A stretch of DNA of 64,000 nt from Deltaproteobacteria bacterium (lineage in GTDB: Bacteria > Desulfobacterota > Desulfobacteria > Desulfobacterales > SURF-15): NCBI GenBank assembly GCA_019309565.1, contig JAFDFZ010000009.1, forward strand, positions 1 through 64,000, read 5' to 3'. The notes beneath the pieces are model-generated. The model saw only the letters and a list, made by a program, of their open reading frames with translations. It was not told where the DNA came from and did not search any database. Of the stretch, positions 16,335 through 26,062 are shown one piece after another. A program made the position numbers and the translations under genes. Within the stretch, counting starts at the first letter, position 1. Each line of letters starts with the position of its first letter.

Positions 16335-17699
16335 TCAGACATCGATCTTGAATCCGCCCTTTTTCAAATCGGCAACCGCTTCTCTTTGAGCCTGTTTCAT
16401 TGCTTCTTTGGCGGATTGTTGTTTGGTTGCGATCCGTTCGATGGCTTTATTGATCTTATCTCCCACCTGGGGAAACACCGGAACGGTTCGGTACTTCATA
16501 TGACCTGTCTGCCCACCCATCTCCAGCACCTTGACGTAAATGGAAGCGACATCGATTCCATTTAGCGTCAAATTTTTCTTGTATTGAGGATCTTCTATTA
16601 CCGATCTTCGACAAACAGCAGAATATCCTTTTTCAAGAGCGATCCTCCGAACCATCTCTTTGCTCAACGCCCACTTGATAAATTCCCAGGCAGCCTCCTT
16701 GTTTTTAGCACCGATGGGAATACCGAACCCGTGTGAGTTGGAGCCTGGAAAGTTTCCTGCAGGCCCGCCTGGCATCAGTGCATAGCGTACCGTATCTTTA
16801 ACCTTGCTCTTTGGAGATTTGGACATGGGTACCATCCATGCAATGGCCTGGGTGCGAATATTGGCTCGTCCCTGTAACTGGGCGGTCATGGCCTGATCAT
16901 CCGTATAAGAAAGAACACCGGCCGGTGCATACTTGCTTAGAAGATCGGCGTAGTATGCGGCAGCCTCTGCGGCCTGCGGCGTGTCGAGTGTAGGGGTCAG
17001 ATTTTGGGGAGGATCTTTGAAAATAGCGCCCCCGAATCCCATAAGATATGGCGGGAAGTTCCAGTGGTGAAGCTTGTCGGCCACAAACGCTTTAACCCCC
17101 TCTTTGTTGTTGATTGCTTCACAAACCTGCACAAGCTCATCAAAGTTTGTGGGAAGCTTTAGACCGGCCTTCTCGATGATATCCGCACGGCTCACCCCCA
17201 TGATCATGGCACCCGCTTCCCATGCAAAACCATATCTGTTACCTTTGGAATCCCTAAGGCACGACTGAGCGCCGGAGACGAAGTCATCCGGGTCCCAGTC
17301 AGGCGGAGTCAAGTTCGGGTCCTTAAGAAATGGTTCCAGGTTTGTAAACCATCCGGCACCGATCCAGCGGCCGGTATAAATAAAGGTGATGTTCAGAAAA
17401 TCCCAGGCGCTTCCCTTTGTGGAAAGCTCAAGATCCGCACGCTGGTTGTAGATGGGAAAAGCGGGCAGTTCGAAATTTACCTTCATTCCTGTTTTTTCTT
17501 CAAACTCAGGCAGGTACTCCTTAAGGTAAGTGCCGTAGACGTGCTGGAAACACGCCCCGTTTATAGTAACACCCTTGAATTTTTTTGCCTGGCCCAGCAC
17601 GATGGGAGCCTTTCCGAAAGTTCCCAGCGCCAGCGCCGTTGCCGTTGATTTAAGAAACGTCCTTCGTGTAAGCTTGCCACCGGCTTTCATTTTTTTCAT
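16335..17699 (-). CDS. Sugar-type ABC transporter substrate-binding protein with Tat signal
   Basis: A 454-residue solute-binding protein of family 1 (MalE/UgpB type). The N-terminus carries a twin-arginine motif, LTRRTFLKS, followed by a hydrophobic stretch and the LGQAKKF cleavage region, so it is probably exported folded by the Tat pathway. The central and C-terminal SBP segments, such as NSHGFGIPIGAKNKEAAWEF, are typical. It starts at ATG 17699 after AAGGAGGTACAAACG and is the promoter-proximal gene of the importer operon. Ligand is not predictable; sugars, polyols and glycerol phosphate are all possible in this family. Confidence 0.88.
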   Translation of the reverse strand: MKKMKAGGKLTRRTFLKSTATALALGTFGKAPIVLGQAKKFKGVTINGACFQHVYGTYLKEYLPEFEEKTGMKVNFELPAFPIYNQRADLELSTKGSAWDFLNITFIYTGRWIGAGWFTNLEPFLKDPNLTPPDWDPDDFVSGAQSCLRDSKGNRYGFAWEAGAMIMGVSRADIIEKAGLKLPTNFDELVQVCEAINNKEGVKAFVADKLHHWNFPPYLMGFGGAIFKDPPQNLTPTLDTPQAAEAAAYYADLLSKYAPAGVLSYTDDQAMTAQLQGRANIRTQAIAWMVPMSKSPKSKVKDTVRYALMPGGPAGNFPGSNSHGFGIPIGAKNKEAAWEFIKWALSKEMVRRIALEKGYSAVCRRSVIEDPQYKKNLTLNGIDVASIYVKVLEMGGQTGHMKYRTVPVFPQVGDKINKAIERIATKQQSAKEAMKQAQREAVADLKKGGFKIDV

Positions 17700-18399
17700 C
17701 GTTTGTACCTCCTTATTTTATGAATGAAGGTTAACAAGAATATCGTGTTTTTCGTTTATTAGTAATATGTCAAGCCTTTTGTCAAGTGTCTTTTTTAAGC
17801 CGGCATTTCCGGTTGACCCTAGAAAATATTTCAATTCGCCGTATAATTGCATTTTTAAATCCGTTTGGTGCTTACAATCGGCTTTTTGCGATTGCAGCGG
17901 TTTACGATGTGAAACTTCATGGACTGATTCATCTTAACATGCTGAATTAAATAATTATTTGCTTTTCATTCCATAACCTTGACAAGCTTTGTTTTATGAT
18001 TAGTTTTTCGCATAAAAATCATGGCCATTGCATGATTTGGTTCTTTAAATACTGTTTATGGTGAGCGAGTCAATTCCAATTACATCTTGTGGAACGATGC
18101 TGGGAAAAGGATACAGGCAATTTATCAAACATTGTTCAACTCCACCTTGCTGTAACATTCCTTTAAAATCCATCACCCAAAAGGGAATCACGATCAATAA
18201 AGTTCATGAAATTATCGGACATTATATTCCGAGGTCTCACGGAATCAAGATTTTCTCTCCGGATCACCCTGTACCGCAATAGCGTAAAACAATCTGTGCA
18301 CAGGTATGGGGAAGAAAAACCGGAACCTAAACTTAAGTAACTTTCACACGGGTTCCATATGGTAGCAGAAGACAATATTTTTAAAGGAGGTAAAAAGTT
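17700..18399. other. 700-base divergent intergenic region upstream of groES
   Basis: This AT-rich gap separates the leftward sugar importer operon from groES and must hold promoters for both. I found no CIRCE inverted repeat (TTAGCACTC/GAGTGCTAA) and no convincing sigma32 promoter. A TTGACA near 17980 lacks a well-spaced -10. A short reading frame at 18058-18282 has no ribosome site and no recognisable features. Confidence 0.4.
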
Positions 18400-18687
18400 A
18401 TGAACATTAGGCCATTGAATGACAGGGTACTGGTGCTGAGAGTGGAGGAAGAACAAAAGAGCCCGGGCGGTATCATCATCCCGGACACCGCCAAAGAAAA
18501 GCCGCAGGAAGGTAAGGTTGTGGCTGTTGGGCCCGGCAAATTGGGAGATGATGGGAAAAGGATACCTATGGAGGTTAAGGTAGGAGATCGGGTTCTGTTT
18601 TCGAAATACGCCGGAACCGACATAAAAATTGACGATGTGGAACATGTATTCATGAAAGAAGAGGATATCTTGGGTGTTATCGGCTGA
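18400..18687 (+). CDS. groES: Co-chaperonin GroES
   Basis: A complete 95-residue GroES, the lid of the GroEL folding chamber. It shows [12 protein letters not shown] at the start, the mobile loop region [20 protein letters not shown], the roof segment and the C-terminal [10 protein letters not shown] strong AAAGGAGG ribosome site precedes ATG 18400. groEL follows 21 bases later, so the two are an operon. Confidence 0.97.
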   Translation: MNIRPLNDRVLVLRVEEEQKSPGGIIIPDTAKEKPQEGKVVAVGPGKLGDDGKRIPMEVKVGDRVLFSKYAGTDIKIDDVEHVFMKEEDILGVIG

Positions 18688-18705
18688 AAAAAAAGGAGGA
18701 AATAG

Positions 18706-20337
<1,632 letters not shown>

Positions 20338-20370
20338 TATTGGTTTCTTTTTACATTTTTCTTTTCATTT

Positions 20371-20407
20371 AAAAAACGGGGTGGGTTTTTACCCGCCCCG
20401 TTTTTTT
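20371..20407 (+). terminator. Intrinsic terminator of groESL
   Basis: CGGGGTGGGT and ACCCGCCCCG form a ten-base stem with one G-U pair around a short T-rich loop. It is preceded by an A-run and followed by seven T residues, a textbook bidirectional-looking intrinsic terminator 34 bases after the groEL stop. Confidence 0.92.
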
Positions 20408-20889
20408 CATCTATCACCTTCTTACGGGATAACACATGATACATCCCGCCTTCGTATTCTATTCGTCATTCTATTCTCATGAACACAAACGATAAAAATA
20501 CATAGGCAGTTCAATTATTTTATTCATTATGCAAGATGTGATATCATTTCCATTTTTTGCTTTTTCTACAGGCTCAACAATATAGTCAGCAGCAGCTATA
20601 AAGCGCGATGGAGCTTTTGGCCGGTGAACTGACAGGTTCTACTTTTCTCTTCCCTTTCGAACAATATTCACTATTTCTTGTGTTGTAATATTCGCTTTAA
20701 TTGTTGGAACATCTAAGGGAAAAGAAGCGATTGGACTGCAAGTTTACACATGGATTCTCTTTGAAGTCCTTTACTTTTTGGAATCAATCCGATATGGGGT
20801 GTTATTATCTTTTAGTTTAGGGCTCGGGGAATTTTCTAAAACTCTGACCCCTCAGCTATTTAGAATACATCTTAACGGGAGGTACAGGA
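20408..20889. other. 480-base intergenic region, no gene recognised
   Basis: AT-rich sequence between the groESL terminator and the NEW3 protein gene. A frame at 20778-20972 overlaps the next gene and has no protein-like character. A promoter for the NEW3 operon is expected here but I could not pick one with confidence. Confidence 0.4.
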
Positions 20890-22113
20890 ATGTATGGCAG
20901 AAAATCGGGGTTGATATTTCTCATGGTATGTTTTGCCATCCTGGGACTCATTTTTTCAGGCAATACGGTTGATGCTGAAGCTAAAGACGAAGAAAAAGAT
21001 CAAAAACCCAAGCGGTTTATTTTGATGGCCGCCGAATATCCGGGTGTGGAAGTACCTCCGGATGAAGATGTCAGCATCGATTTGGTGTTCCACAACAAGG
21101 GGCGAACCGACGAGACACTTGATGTGTGGATTGCCCAACAGCCAGAAGCGTGGAAATCAAGGATCAAAACTTACCGGTACACCGTCATGGGTGTTCATGT
21201 ACCGGCCGATGAGGACAAGACCATAACGTTTGAAGCCGAACCGCCAAAGGACGTAAAGACCGGAGAGTATGCCTTCCAGATTAAGGCGAAGACTGCGGAT
21301 GGGAAGTTTGAATTATCTCAGGAAATCACGATTCGTATCAGGGCCAAGGAAGAGGGGGTGAAAGATTCAAAAGGAGTTAGGCTTACCACATCATATCCTG
21401 TTCTGCGCGGCCCTTCAGATGCCATATTCGAGTTTTCCATTGAGGTGGACAGCAAGCTGGATAAAGAGGCTGTGTTTGACCTGTTTGCTCAAGGACCGGA
21501 GGGCTGGGACATCAACTTTAAACCTGCATATGAAGACAAATACATATCAAGCCTTCGGTTAAAGGAAAATGGAAGCAAAACAGTGGCTGTCGTCGTCAAA
21601 CCCACGCCAAGGGCCAAAGAAGGCGAATATCCCATTGATATTCGGGTAACATCCGGTAATGCCAAGGCAAAGGCCCGGCTTGTGGTTTTATTGACCGGAA
21701 CCTATGGGCTGGAGGTCGGAACTCCCACCGGGTTGCTCTCTTTGGAAGCACGGCAGGGAAAACCTGCCAATATGTCCATATATGTGAAGAACACCGGATC
21801 CGCCACCAACAACAATATAAGATTCATGTCTTTCAAACCGGAAAACTGGAGCGTTGAGTTCAAGCCAGAAACGATCGATGCGATAGAACCGGGAGATCTA
21901 AAACAGGTGGAGGTCGCCATCACGCCCTATGAGGAAGCTTTGGTGGGCGATTACTCGGTAAGTGTAAATGTTGAGGGAGAGAAAGTTTCCAAGCCTATTG
22001 AATTCCGGGTCACAGTCAATGCCTCCACGGCCTGGGGCTGGATTGGTATCGGGATCATCATCCTGGTTATATTCGGGCTTACCGGATTATTCCGCTGGCT
22101 TGGGAGGCGCTGA
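20890..22113 (+). CDS. Exported NEW3-domain protein with C-terminal membrane anchor
   Basis: A 407-residue protein with an N-terminal signal sequence (GLIFLMVCFAILGLIFSGNT) and tandem beta-sandwich NEW3/CARDB-like domains. Repeated cues are the VVVKPTPRAKEGEYPIDIRV and ALVGDYSVSV segments, PEGW/PENW motifs and VFHNKG/VKNTG turns. A single C-terminal helix (WGWIGIGIIILVIFGLTGLF) followed by Arg residues would anchor it with the domains outside the cytoplasm. GGGAGGT precedes ATG 20890. Directly downstream are a decayed ABC ATPase and an intact ABC-2 permease, a common grouping for this type of protein, so a role as the exported partner of that exporter is inferred. Confidence 0.85.
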   Translation: MYGRKSGLIFLMVCFAILGLIFSGNTVDAEAKDEEKDQKPKRFILMAAEYPGVEVPPDEDVSIDLVFHNKGRTDETLDVWIAQQPEAWKSRIKTYRYTVMGVHVPADEDKTITFEAEPPKDVKTGEYAFQIKAKTADGKFELSQEITIRIRAKEEGVKDSKGVRLTTSYPVLRGPSDAIFEFSIEVDSKLDKEAVFDLFAQGPEGWDINFKPAYEDKYISSLRLKENGSKTVAVVVKPTPRAKEGEYPIDIRVTSGNAKAKARLVVLLTGTYGLEVGTPTGLLSLEARQGKPANMSIYVKNTGSATNNNIRFMSFKPENWSVEFKPETIDAIEPGDLKQVEVAITPYEEALVGDYSVSVNVEGEKVSKPIEFRVTVNASTAWGWIGIGIIILVIFGLTGLFRWLGRR

Positions 22114-22359
22114 TATAAAAACAGATGCAATCATAGAAACAGAAGAGCTCACGAAATCTTACAGCGGCCAGGTGGCTGTGGGATCGTCTTTCTTTTCGGG
22201 TAATGCAAGGGGAGGGGTCGGTTTTCCGGGGCCGAACGGCCCAGGAAAACCACCACATTGCTTATGCTATTGGGCCTGACAGAGCTCAGCAGTATAGGCT
22301 TGAACAGATCTATAAGAAATTTTTCAGAGAGCCTTAGGAATTTTGCCTGTGGGGCATGA
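22100..22359 (+). pseudogene. Remnant of an ABC transporter ATPase (NatA-like)
   Basis: Conceptual translation gives TEELTKSYSGQVAVGSSFF, the start of an ABC ATPase, followed by a Walker A region GPNGPGK. The frame then breaks: restoring one A to the A-run at 22246-22249 continues as KTTTLLMLLGLTE, the expected sequence after Walker A. Shortly after this the frame runs into unrelated or post-Walker-B-like sequence (SIGLNRSIRNFSESLRNF) and stops at 22359. About two thirds of the normal gene, including the signature and Walker B motifs, is missing. The start is unclear; TTG 22100 overlaps the NEW3 gene. It sits between the NEW3 gene and the permease, where a working ATPase would be expected. 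Confidence 0.75.
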
Positions 22360-22424
22360 GAATTAATCGGGTGCAGTGGTTCAATTCAACCGCCGAAGCA
22401 TTCAAAGACTAAAGGATACGACCC

Positions 22425-23381
22425 ATGTACGGTATTGGAACAATAACCAGGAAAGAGCTGGCAGATCATTTCAGCAGTTATCGGTTTATTATTCTCTTTG
22501 CACTGATCGCAATGGTAAGCCTGATTACGGTTTACATGGTAGGTATGCACATCAGAGAAGAACTTGAAGGGATAGCAAAGCCCAAGTTTGTCTTCCTGAT
22601 GTTGTTTACCTCCTCGGGTGCACTGTTTTCCATGGTGCAGTTTGTGGCCCTCTTTGGCCCGTTGATAGGGCTCATCCTGGGGTTTGACTCCATCAATCGT
22701 GAGCGAAACGAAGGAACACTGAGCAAGCTGTTATCCCAGCCCATCTATCGAGATGTGGTTATCAATGGAAAGTTTTTGGCCGGTTTGATCACCATTGCCG
22801 TGATGCTGGCATCTATTTTATTGGTTGTGACAGGTTTGGGTCTCAGTATTGTAGGAGTGGTTCCCGGCATCGAAGAATTTTGGCGAATCTTTGTTTATCT
22901 TATCATCAGCATCATCTACGTTTCGTTCTGGCTTGGGGTATCCATCCTGTTTTCAATTCTGTTTCGCAATGTTGCCACTTCGGCACTGGCGGCCCTTGCA
23001 GTCTGGATCTTTTTTTCCTTTTTCATCTCTCTTGGCGCCAGCATTGTGGCAGACTCGTTGATGTCTAAGCAGGGAGAACAAGGTACCGAAGCAATTCTTC
23101 AGCGTGCCAAGATAATCAGAGCGGTAACCCTCACCTCTCCAATGGAGCTATACAACAATGCCACCGCCACCATCATCGATCCTACACGCAGAACCGCCCG
23201 CTCCATCGTTGCAATGGGGCCAATGGAGCGGCTGTCCATCTCACGATTCGCCGGGCCGTTGTCTCTCACTCAAAGCATATATGTGGTGATCCCGTATATC
23301 ATCACGCTTGTCGCCATCACCGCCATCTGCTTTGCGGTCTCTTACACGGTGTTCATGCGCCAGGAAATTCGATCCTTATAG
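22425..23381 (+). CDS. ABC-2 type transporter permease
   Basis: A 318-residue polytopic membrane protein of the ABC-2 permease family (NosY/NatB-like). It begins with the cytoplasmic TITRKELADHFSSYRF segment, followed by a helix, an extracytoplasmic loop, then the GFDSINRERNEGTLSKLLSQ coupling motif near residue 90. Five further hydrophobic segments follow. AAAGGA lies upstream of ATG 22425. The reading frame is intact even though the cognate ATPase upstream is broken, so it either uses an ATPase encoded elsewhere or is on its way to loss. Confidence 0.88.
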   Translation: MYGIGTITRKELADHFSSYRFIILFALIAMVSLITVYMVGMHIREELEGIAKPKFVFLMLFTSSGALFSMVQFVALFGPLIGLILGFDSINRERNEGTLSKLLSQPIYRDVVINGKFLAGLITIAVMLASILLVVTGLGLSIVGVVPGIEEFWRIFVYLIISIIYVSFWLGVSILFSILFRNVATSALAALAVWIFFSFFISLGASIVADSLMSKQGEQGTEAILQRAKIIRAVTLTSPMELYNNATATIIDPTRRTARSIVAMGPMERLSISRFAGPLSLTQSIYVVIPYIITLVAITAICFAVSYTVFMRQEIRSL

Positions 23382-23461
23382 CGGCGGTTTCATTTAGGTA
23401 CTATCTCAACCGGGATCGATTTTATGGAAAAACTTATGCTGGCGCCGCCATCACCGTAGCT

Positions 23462-23878
23462 TCAGTAGCTTACCGGTGTTGTGGTCGGCACCCCCCTTGG
23501 GTGTCGCACATCAAGATGCTGCTCACCGGCAATCGTCGAGCCATATACCACATAGAAACGCTGCAGGTAGCGGATCATGCGTACCACATCACCAAGGGCT
23601 GCTGATTCGTCCGGTACTTCAAACGCTTCACAAACTTCCCGCCATATTTCGATCATCGAATGCTGACCGTCGCACAGCTCCAGAATGAAAGAACCTGTTT
23701 CATTTAACTGTTCATGACGATCCGGCAAAAAGTGATTCCGGATGTCGATCCGACCATCGTACATCCGATAGGTGTTTTCGGGTCGGCGAAGAGGGTACTC
23801 CATACCCCAACAGGTTTTCACGAGGCTCTTGAGATCCAGATTGCGGCGTTTTTTGGGACTTAATGGGTCCTGATTCAT
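23462..23878 (-). CDS. PqqD-like peptide chaperone (RRE domain)
   Basis: A 138-residue protein whose central region (about 58-112) fits the PqqD fold, the RiPP recognition element that binds leader peptides and presents them to a modifying enzyme: LNETGSFILELCDGQHSM, then IWREVCEAFEVPDE and a final helix VVRMIRYLQRFYVV. Extra N-terminal (basic) and C-terminal tails surround it. It starts five bases after the radical SAM gene stop and is the last gene of a leftward set, a standard position for a PqqD partner. Its pairing with that enzyme is inferred from gene order. Confidence 0.82.
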   Translation of the reverse strand: MNQDPLSPKKRRNLDLKSLVKTCWGMEYPLRRPENTYRMYDGRIDIRNHFLPDRHEQLNETGSFILELCDGQHSMIEIWREVCEAFEVPDESAALGDVVRMIRYLQRFYVVYGSTIAGEQHLDVRHPRGVPTTTPVSY

Positions 23879-23883
23879 GGCGA

Positions 23884-24897
23884 TCAGATCGTTTCGTTTT
23901 CGTAGCCGTGCAGTATGCCAAGCTTTTGGTATTCGGCTCTCATGCTTTCATTGTCATGCACCCGACTCACATATTCCACCACCTTGGACGACTTCCAAGC
24001 GTATGCACCGCCTGTCTCCCATAGGGCGCGCAGTGCCGTGTCCATAACGTTGCCGCATGTGAACGGCGCCATGCACCCCAACCGGAGATCCCCGTTGGGG
24101 CGAATGATGATGCTGTCATTCACTTCCTGGTCGGAACACTGACGGAGTTGATCCTGGCATAGCATACCGATTCTCACCGTGATCAAATCCGCATAGGCTT
24201 TGCTTAGGCGTTCTACCTCTTTGCGGATGTCTTCATGACTCAGAGAGGTGGCGATTCTGTCATAATTGCGAATCGAACGGCCGATGGGAAGAAACTGGTC
24301 AATGACGATTTCCTGTGCCCCCAGCGAAACGGCAAGCTCAAGAATATCCTCGATATGTTCTTCATTCATCTTAACGATGGTTGTTCCTACCCGGCAGTAG
24401 AAACCATGGGATGCAAACAAGCTGGTGGCTGCCACCACGTCGTTAAAGTTCCGGCCCTGCCGTATGACATTGTGGATTTCAGGAGTATGGCCGTCTATGC
24501 TGGTTTGAATAATTCTAAGATTAAGACCTCGCAGGCTGCGAACAAAATCTCGATCGACAAATGTGCCGTTGGTGATGAGGTGAATACTAACGCCACCGTC
24601 GGAGAGCTCCTCGAGCAGGCATGTTACAAATTCCTTGCCCCGCATCAGTGGCTCCCCGCCGGAGACAATGGCTTCCATAATGCCAAGCTCGATAGCATGC
24701 TGTACGATGTCAAGCCATTGGTCATCTGAAAGTTCACGGCCTATGGTTTCACCACTGCCGTTATAACACATAACACAGTTAAGATCGCAGCGGTAAGTGA
24801 GTTCAAACTGGATGGAATAAGGCGCCCGGACAGCACCGTCCAACCGGTGTATAGGACTCGTGCCTATTTGACTTTCATGGTTCACGGATCCGTTCAT
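23884..24897 (-). CDS. Radical SAM enzyme, twitch/SPASM-like peptide modification type
   Basis: A radical SAM protein of about 337 residues. The cluster motif RCDLNCVMC gives the three cysteines for the 4Fe-4S/SAM site, followed by AIVSGGEPL and IHLITNGTF, typical of the AdoMet barrel. The C-terminal part has RPNGDLRLGCMAPFTCGNV and LRALWE, resembling a SPASM/twitch region, but only about four cysteines are seen there, fewer than a full two-cluster SPASM domain. I chose ATG 24897, 13 bases after the upstream stop; ATG 24936 (overlapping by 26 bases) or 25068 are alternatives. A PqqD-like gene follows and a Cys-rich candidate substrate precedes it, so peptide maturation is the likely job. Confidence 0.83.
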   Translation of the reverse strand: MNGSVNHESQIGTSPIHRLDGAVRAPYSIQFELTYRCDLNCVMCYNGSGETIGRELSDDQWLDIVQHAIELGIMEAIVSGGEPLMRGKEFVTCLLEELSDGGVSIHLITNGTFVDRDFVRSLRGLNLRIIQTSIDGHTPEIHNVIRQGRNFNDVVAATSLFASHGFYCRVGTTIVKMNEEHIEDILELAVSLGAQEIVIDQFLPIGRSIRNYDRIATSLSHEDIRKEVERLSKAYADLITVRIGMLCQDQLRQCSDQEVNDSIIIRPNGDLRLGCMAPFTCGNVMDTALRALWETGGAYAWKSSKVVEYVSRVHDNESMRAEYQKLGILHGYENETI

Positions 24898-24910
24898 GAG
24901 ACTCTGGTCA

Positions 24911-25471
24911 TTAAACTCTGAATTTGGTGATACCATCTTTAATCTGAACCTTTCGGGCATAGTCAGGCATTTTAAAATACTTGGCTCGCAGGTCTCTCGC
25001 CGTGTATCCGGCCACGCACGACGAAGCCAGACATACCAGGGCCGCAACCGCAACGGCGCAAAGTGCATAGCAGCCTCGGCTCAGTTCCGTTGCCGGCTCA
25101 AGCAGCGTTCTGCCGACCTCGCTTTTCGGCATAGATGGCACGATGAGGCTGCCCGGCATCACGGCATCGGGATGATCTAACCAGCCTTCCAAAAAGTCTT
25201 GGAACTCCTCCAGCGTTTCACACTGGTTAATCATTGCATAGGCCACACGTGCGGTTTCGTCGTAGGTCGAGCAGGGAGCAATGGGAGCGGCCAGAGTCAT
25301 CAAATCCTGTTTGATATCCTCGGCGCAGTAATACTTTTTCGAGTTTTCGAAGAGCTCGGATAACATTTTGCGGTGGTTGTCATAGACTAAATAGCTCTCG
25401 GATGGACGTCCGAAATGAAATGATGTTGCAGGGATTGTGTAAACACGTTCTTTGCTTTTTGGTTTAGCCAT
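24911..25471 (-). CDS. 186-residue protein with Cys-rich hydrophobic segment, candidate RiPP precursor
   Basis: I do not recognise this family. Residues 1-130 are polar and look helical (leader-like, with Cys49, Cys67 and Cys84). They are followed by a small, hydrophobic segment RGCYALCAVAVAALVCLA with SSC after it, giving Cys134-x3-Cys138-x8-Cys147-x4-Cys152. The tail from 160 on is basic and charged. The segment could be a membrane helix or a core region rich in Ala, Val and Cys for thioether or other radical SAM modification. A very strong GAGGAGG ribosome site precedes ATG 25471, suggesting abundant product. The radical SAM and PqqD-like genes follow immediately. It could instead be a structural partner and not a substrate. 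Confidence 0.7.
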   Translation of the reverse strand: MAKPKSKERVYTIPATSFHFGRPSESYLVYDNHRKMLSELFENSKKYYCAEDIKQDLMTLAAPIAPCSTYDETARVAYAMINQCETLEEFQDFLEGWLDHPDAVMPGSLIVPSMPKSEVGRTLLEPATELSRGCYALCAVAVAALVCLASSCVAGYTARDLRAKYFKMPDYARKVQIKDGITKFRV

Positions 25472-25605
25472 CTTTACACCTCCTCATAAGTGAATAAGTT
25501 ATGCGACATGCGATCACAGAGTATGAGTCCGCAATCGAGCGATACCCCTAAATTAAATCAAATTGAAACGCGCTATTCGATTATGGCTGGTTATCTATTT
25601 TAAAT

Positions 25606-25818
25606 TCAATTACTCACGGCCCGCAGGATCCGCACTCCCTTGCAAAAGAAACATCCTGCGGCAAATAACAGGGTGGCGGCTGAAATCTTGCCGAGGGTAT
25701 GATCGTCTGGCAGGATGAAAATACCCGATAGGCCCATCAATGCGATAAAACCGGCGCCGGCTATTGTCACCATAGCCTCTGTCTTGGCTCCTATGCTTTT
25801 TTGCAGCCAGACAGACAT
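25606..25818 (-). CDS. Small two-helix membrane protein
   Basis: A 70-residue frame with two hydrophobic stretches, MVTIAGAGFIALMGLSGIFI and ISAATLLFAAGCFF, joined by a polar DDHTLGK turn; basic residues at the N-terminus (QKSIGAK) and after the second helix (CKGVRILR) suggest both ends are cytoplasmic. It lies upstream of, and in the same direction as, the Cys-rich protein and radical SAM genes. The ribosome site is weak and no family is recognised; it is kept because of its clean membrane-protein composition. Confidence 0.5.
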   Translation of the reverse strand: MSVWLQKSIGAKTEAMVTIAGAGFIALMGLSGIFILPDDHTLGKISAATLLFAAGCFFCKGVRILRAVSN

Positions 25819-25924
25819 ATGTCATTCACATTCAAAATCTTTAAGGAAATATATTCATACACTCTTGTCCAGAATACTCTCATCTCTTTCTGATGGACAT
25901 CATGAGAGAGCCTATCTCTTATAA

Positions 25925-25957
25925 TCTATAATTATAGACTATTGCAAAGAATTGCAA
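25925..25957 (-). promoter_or_regulatory. AT-rich palindrome with paired TTGCAA boxes
   Basis: TCTATAATTATAGA (25925-25938) is a perfect 14-base palindrome containing TATAAT on both strands. Beside it are two TTGCAA boxes (25942-25947 and 25952-25957) exactly ten bases apart. On the minus strand, TTGCAA with a 15-base gap to TATAAT could serve as a promoter about 110 bases before the small membrane protein, and the repeats could bind a regulator. Inference only. Confidence 0.3.
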
Positions 25958-26062
25958 GGAATTTTTTTGGTTATTTATGCTTTAAGCGGTTTAACGTTAT
26001 CGCCCGGTAACAACAGCCCAGAGTGTCAGCGGGATTTATTTTGATGCTCTCGATTAGGAGGC

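Noticed and set aside
18058-18282. 74-codon frame between the sugar importer and groES
   Set aside because: No ribosome site, odd composition and no family cues; lies in the groESL leader region.
17700-18399. CIRCE element or sigma32 promoter before groES
   Set aside because: Looked for and not found; no TTAGCACTC/GAGTGCTAA pair and no CTTGAA/CCCAT pair.
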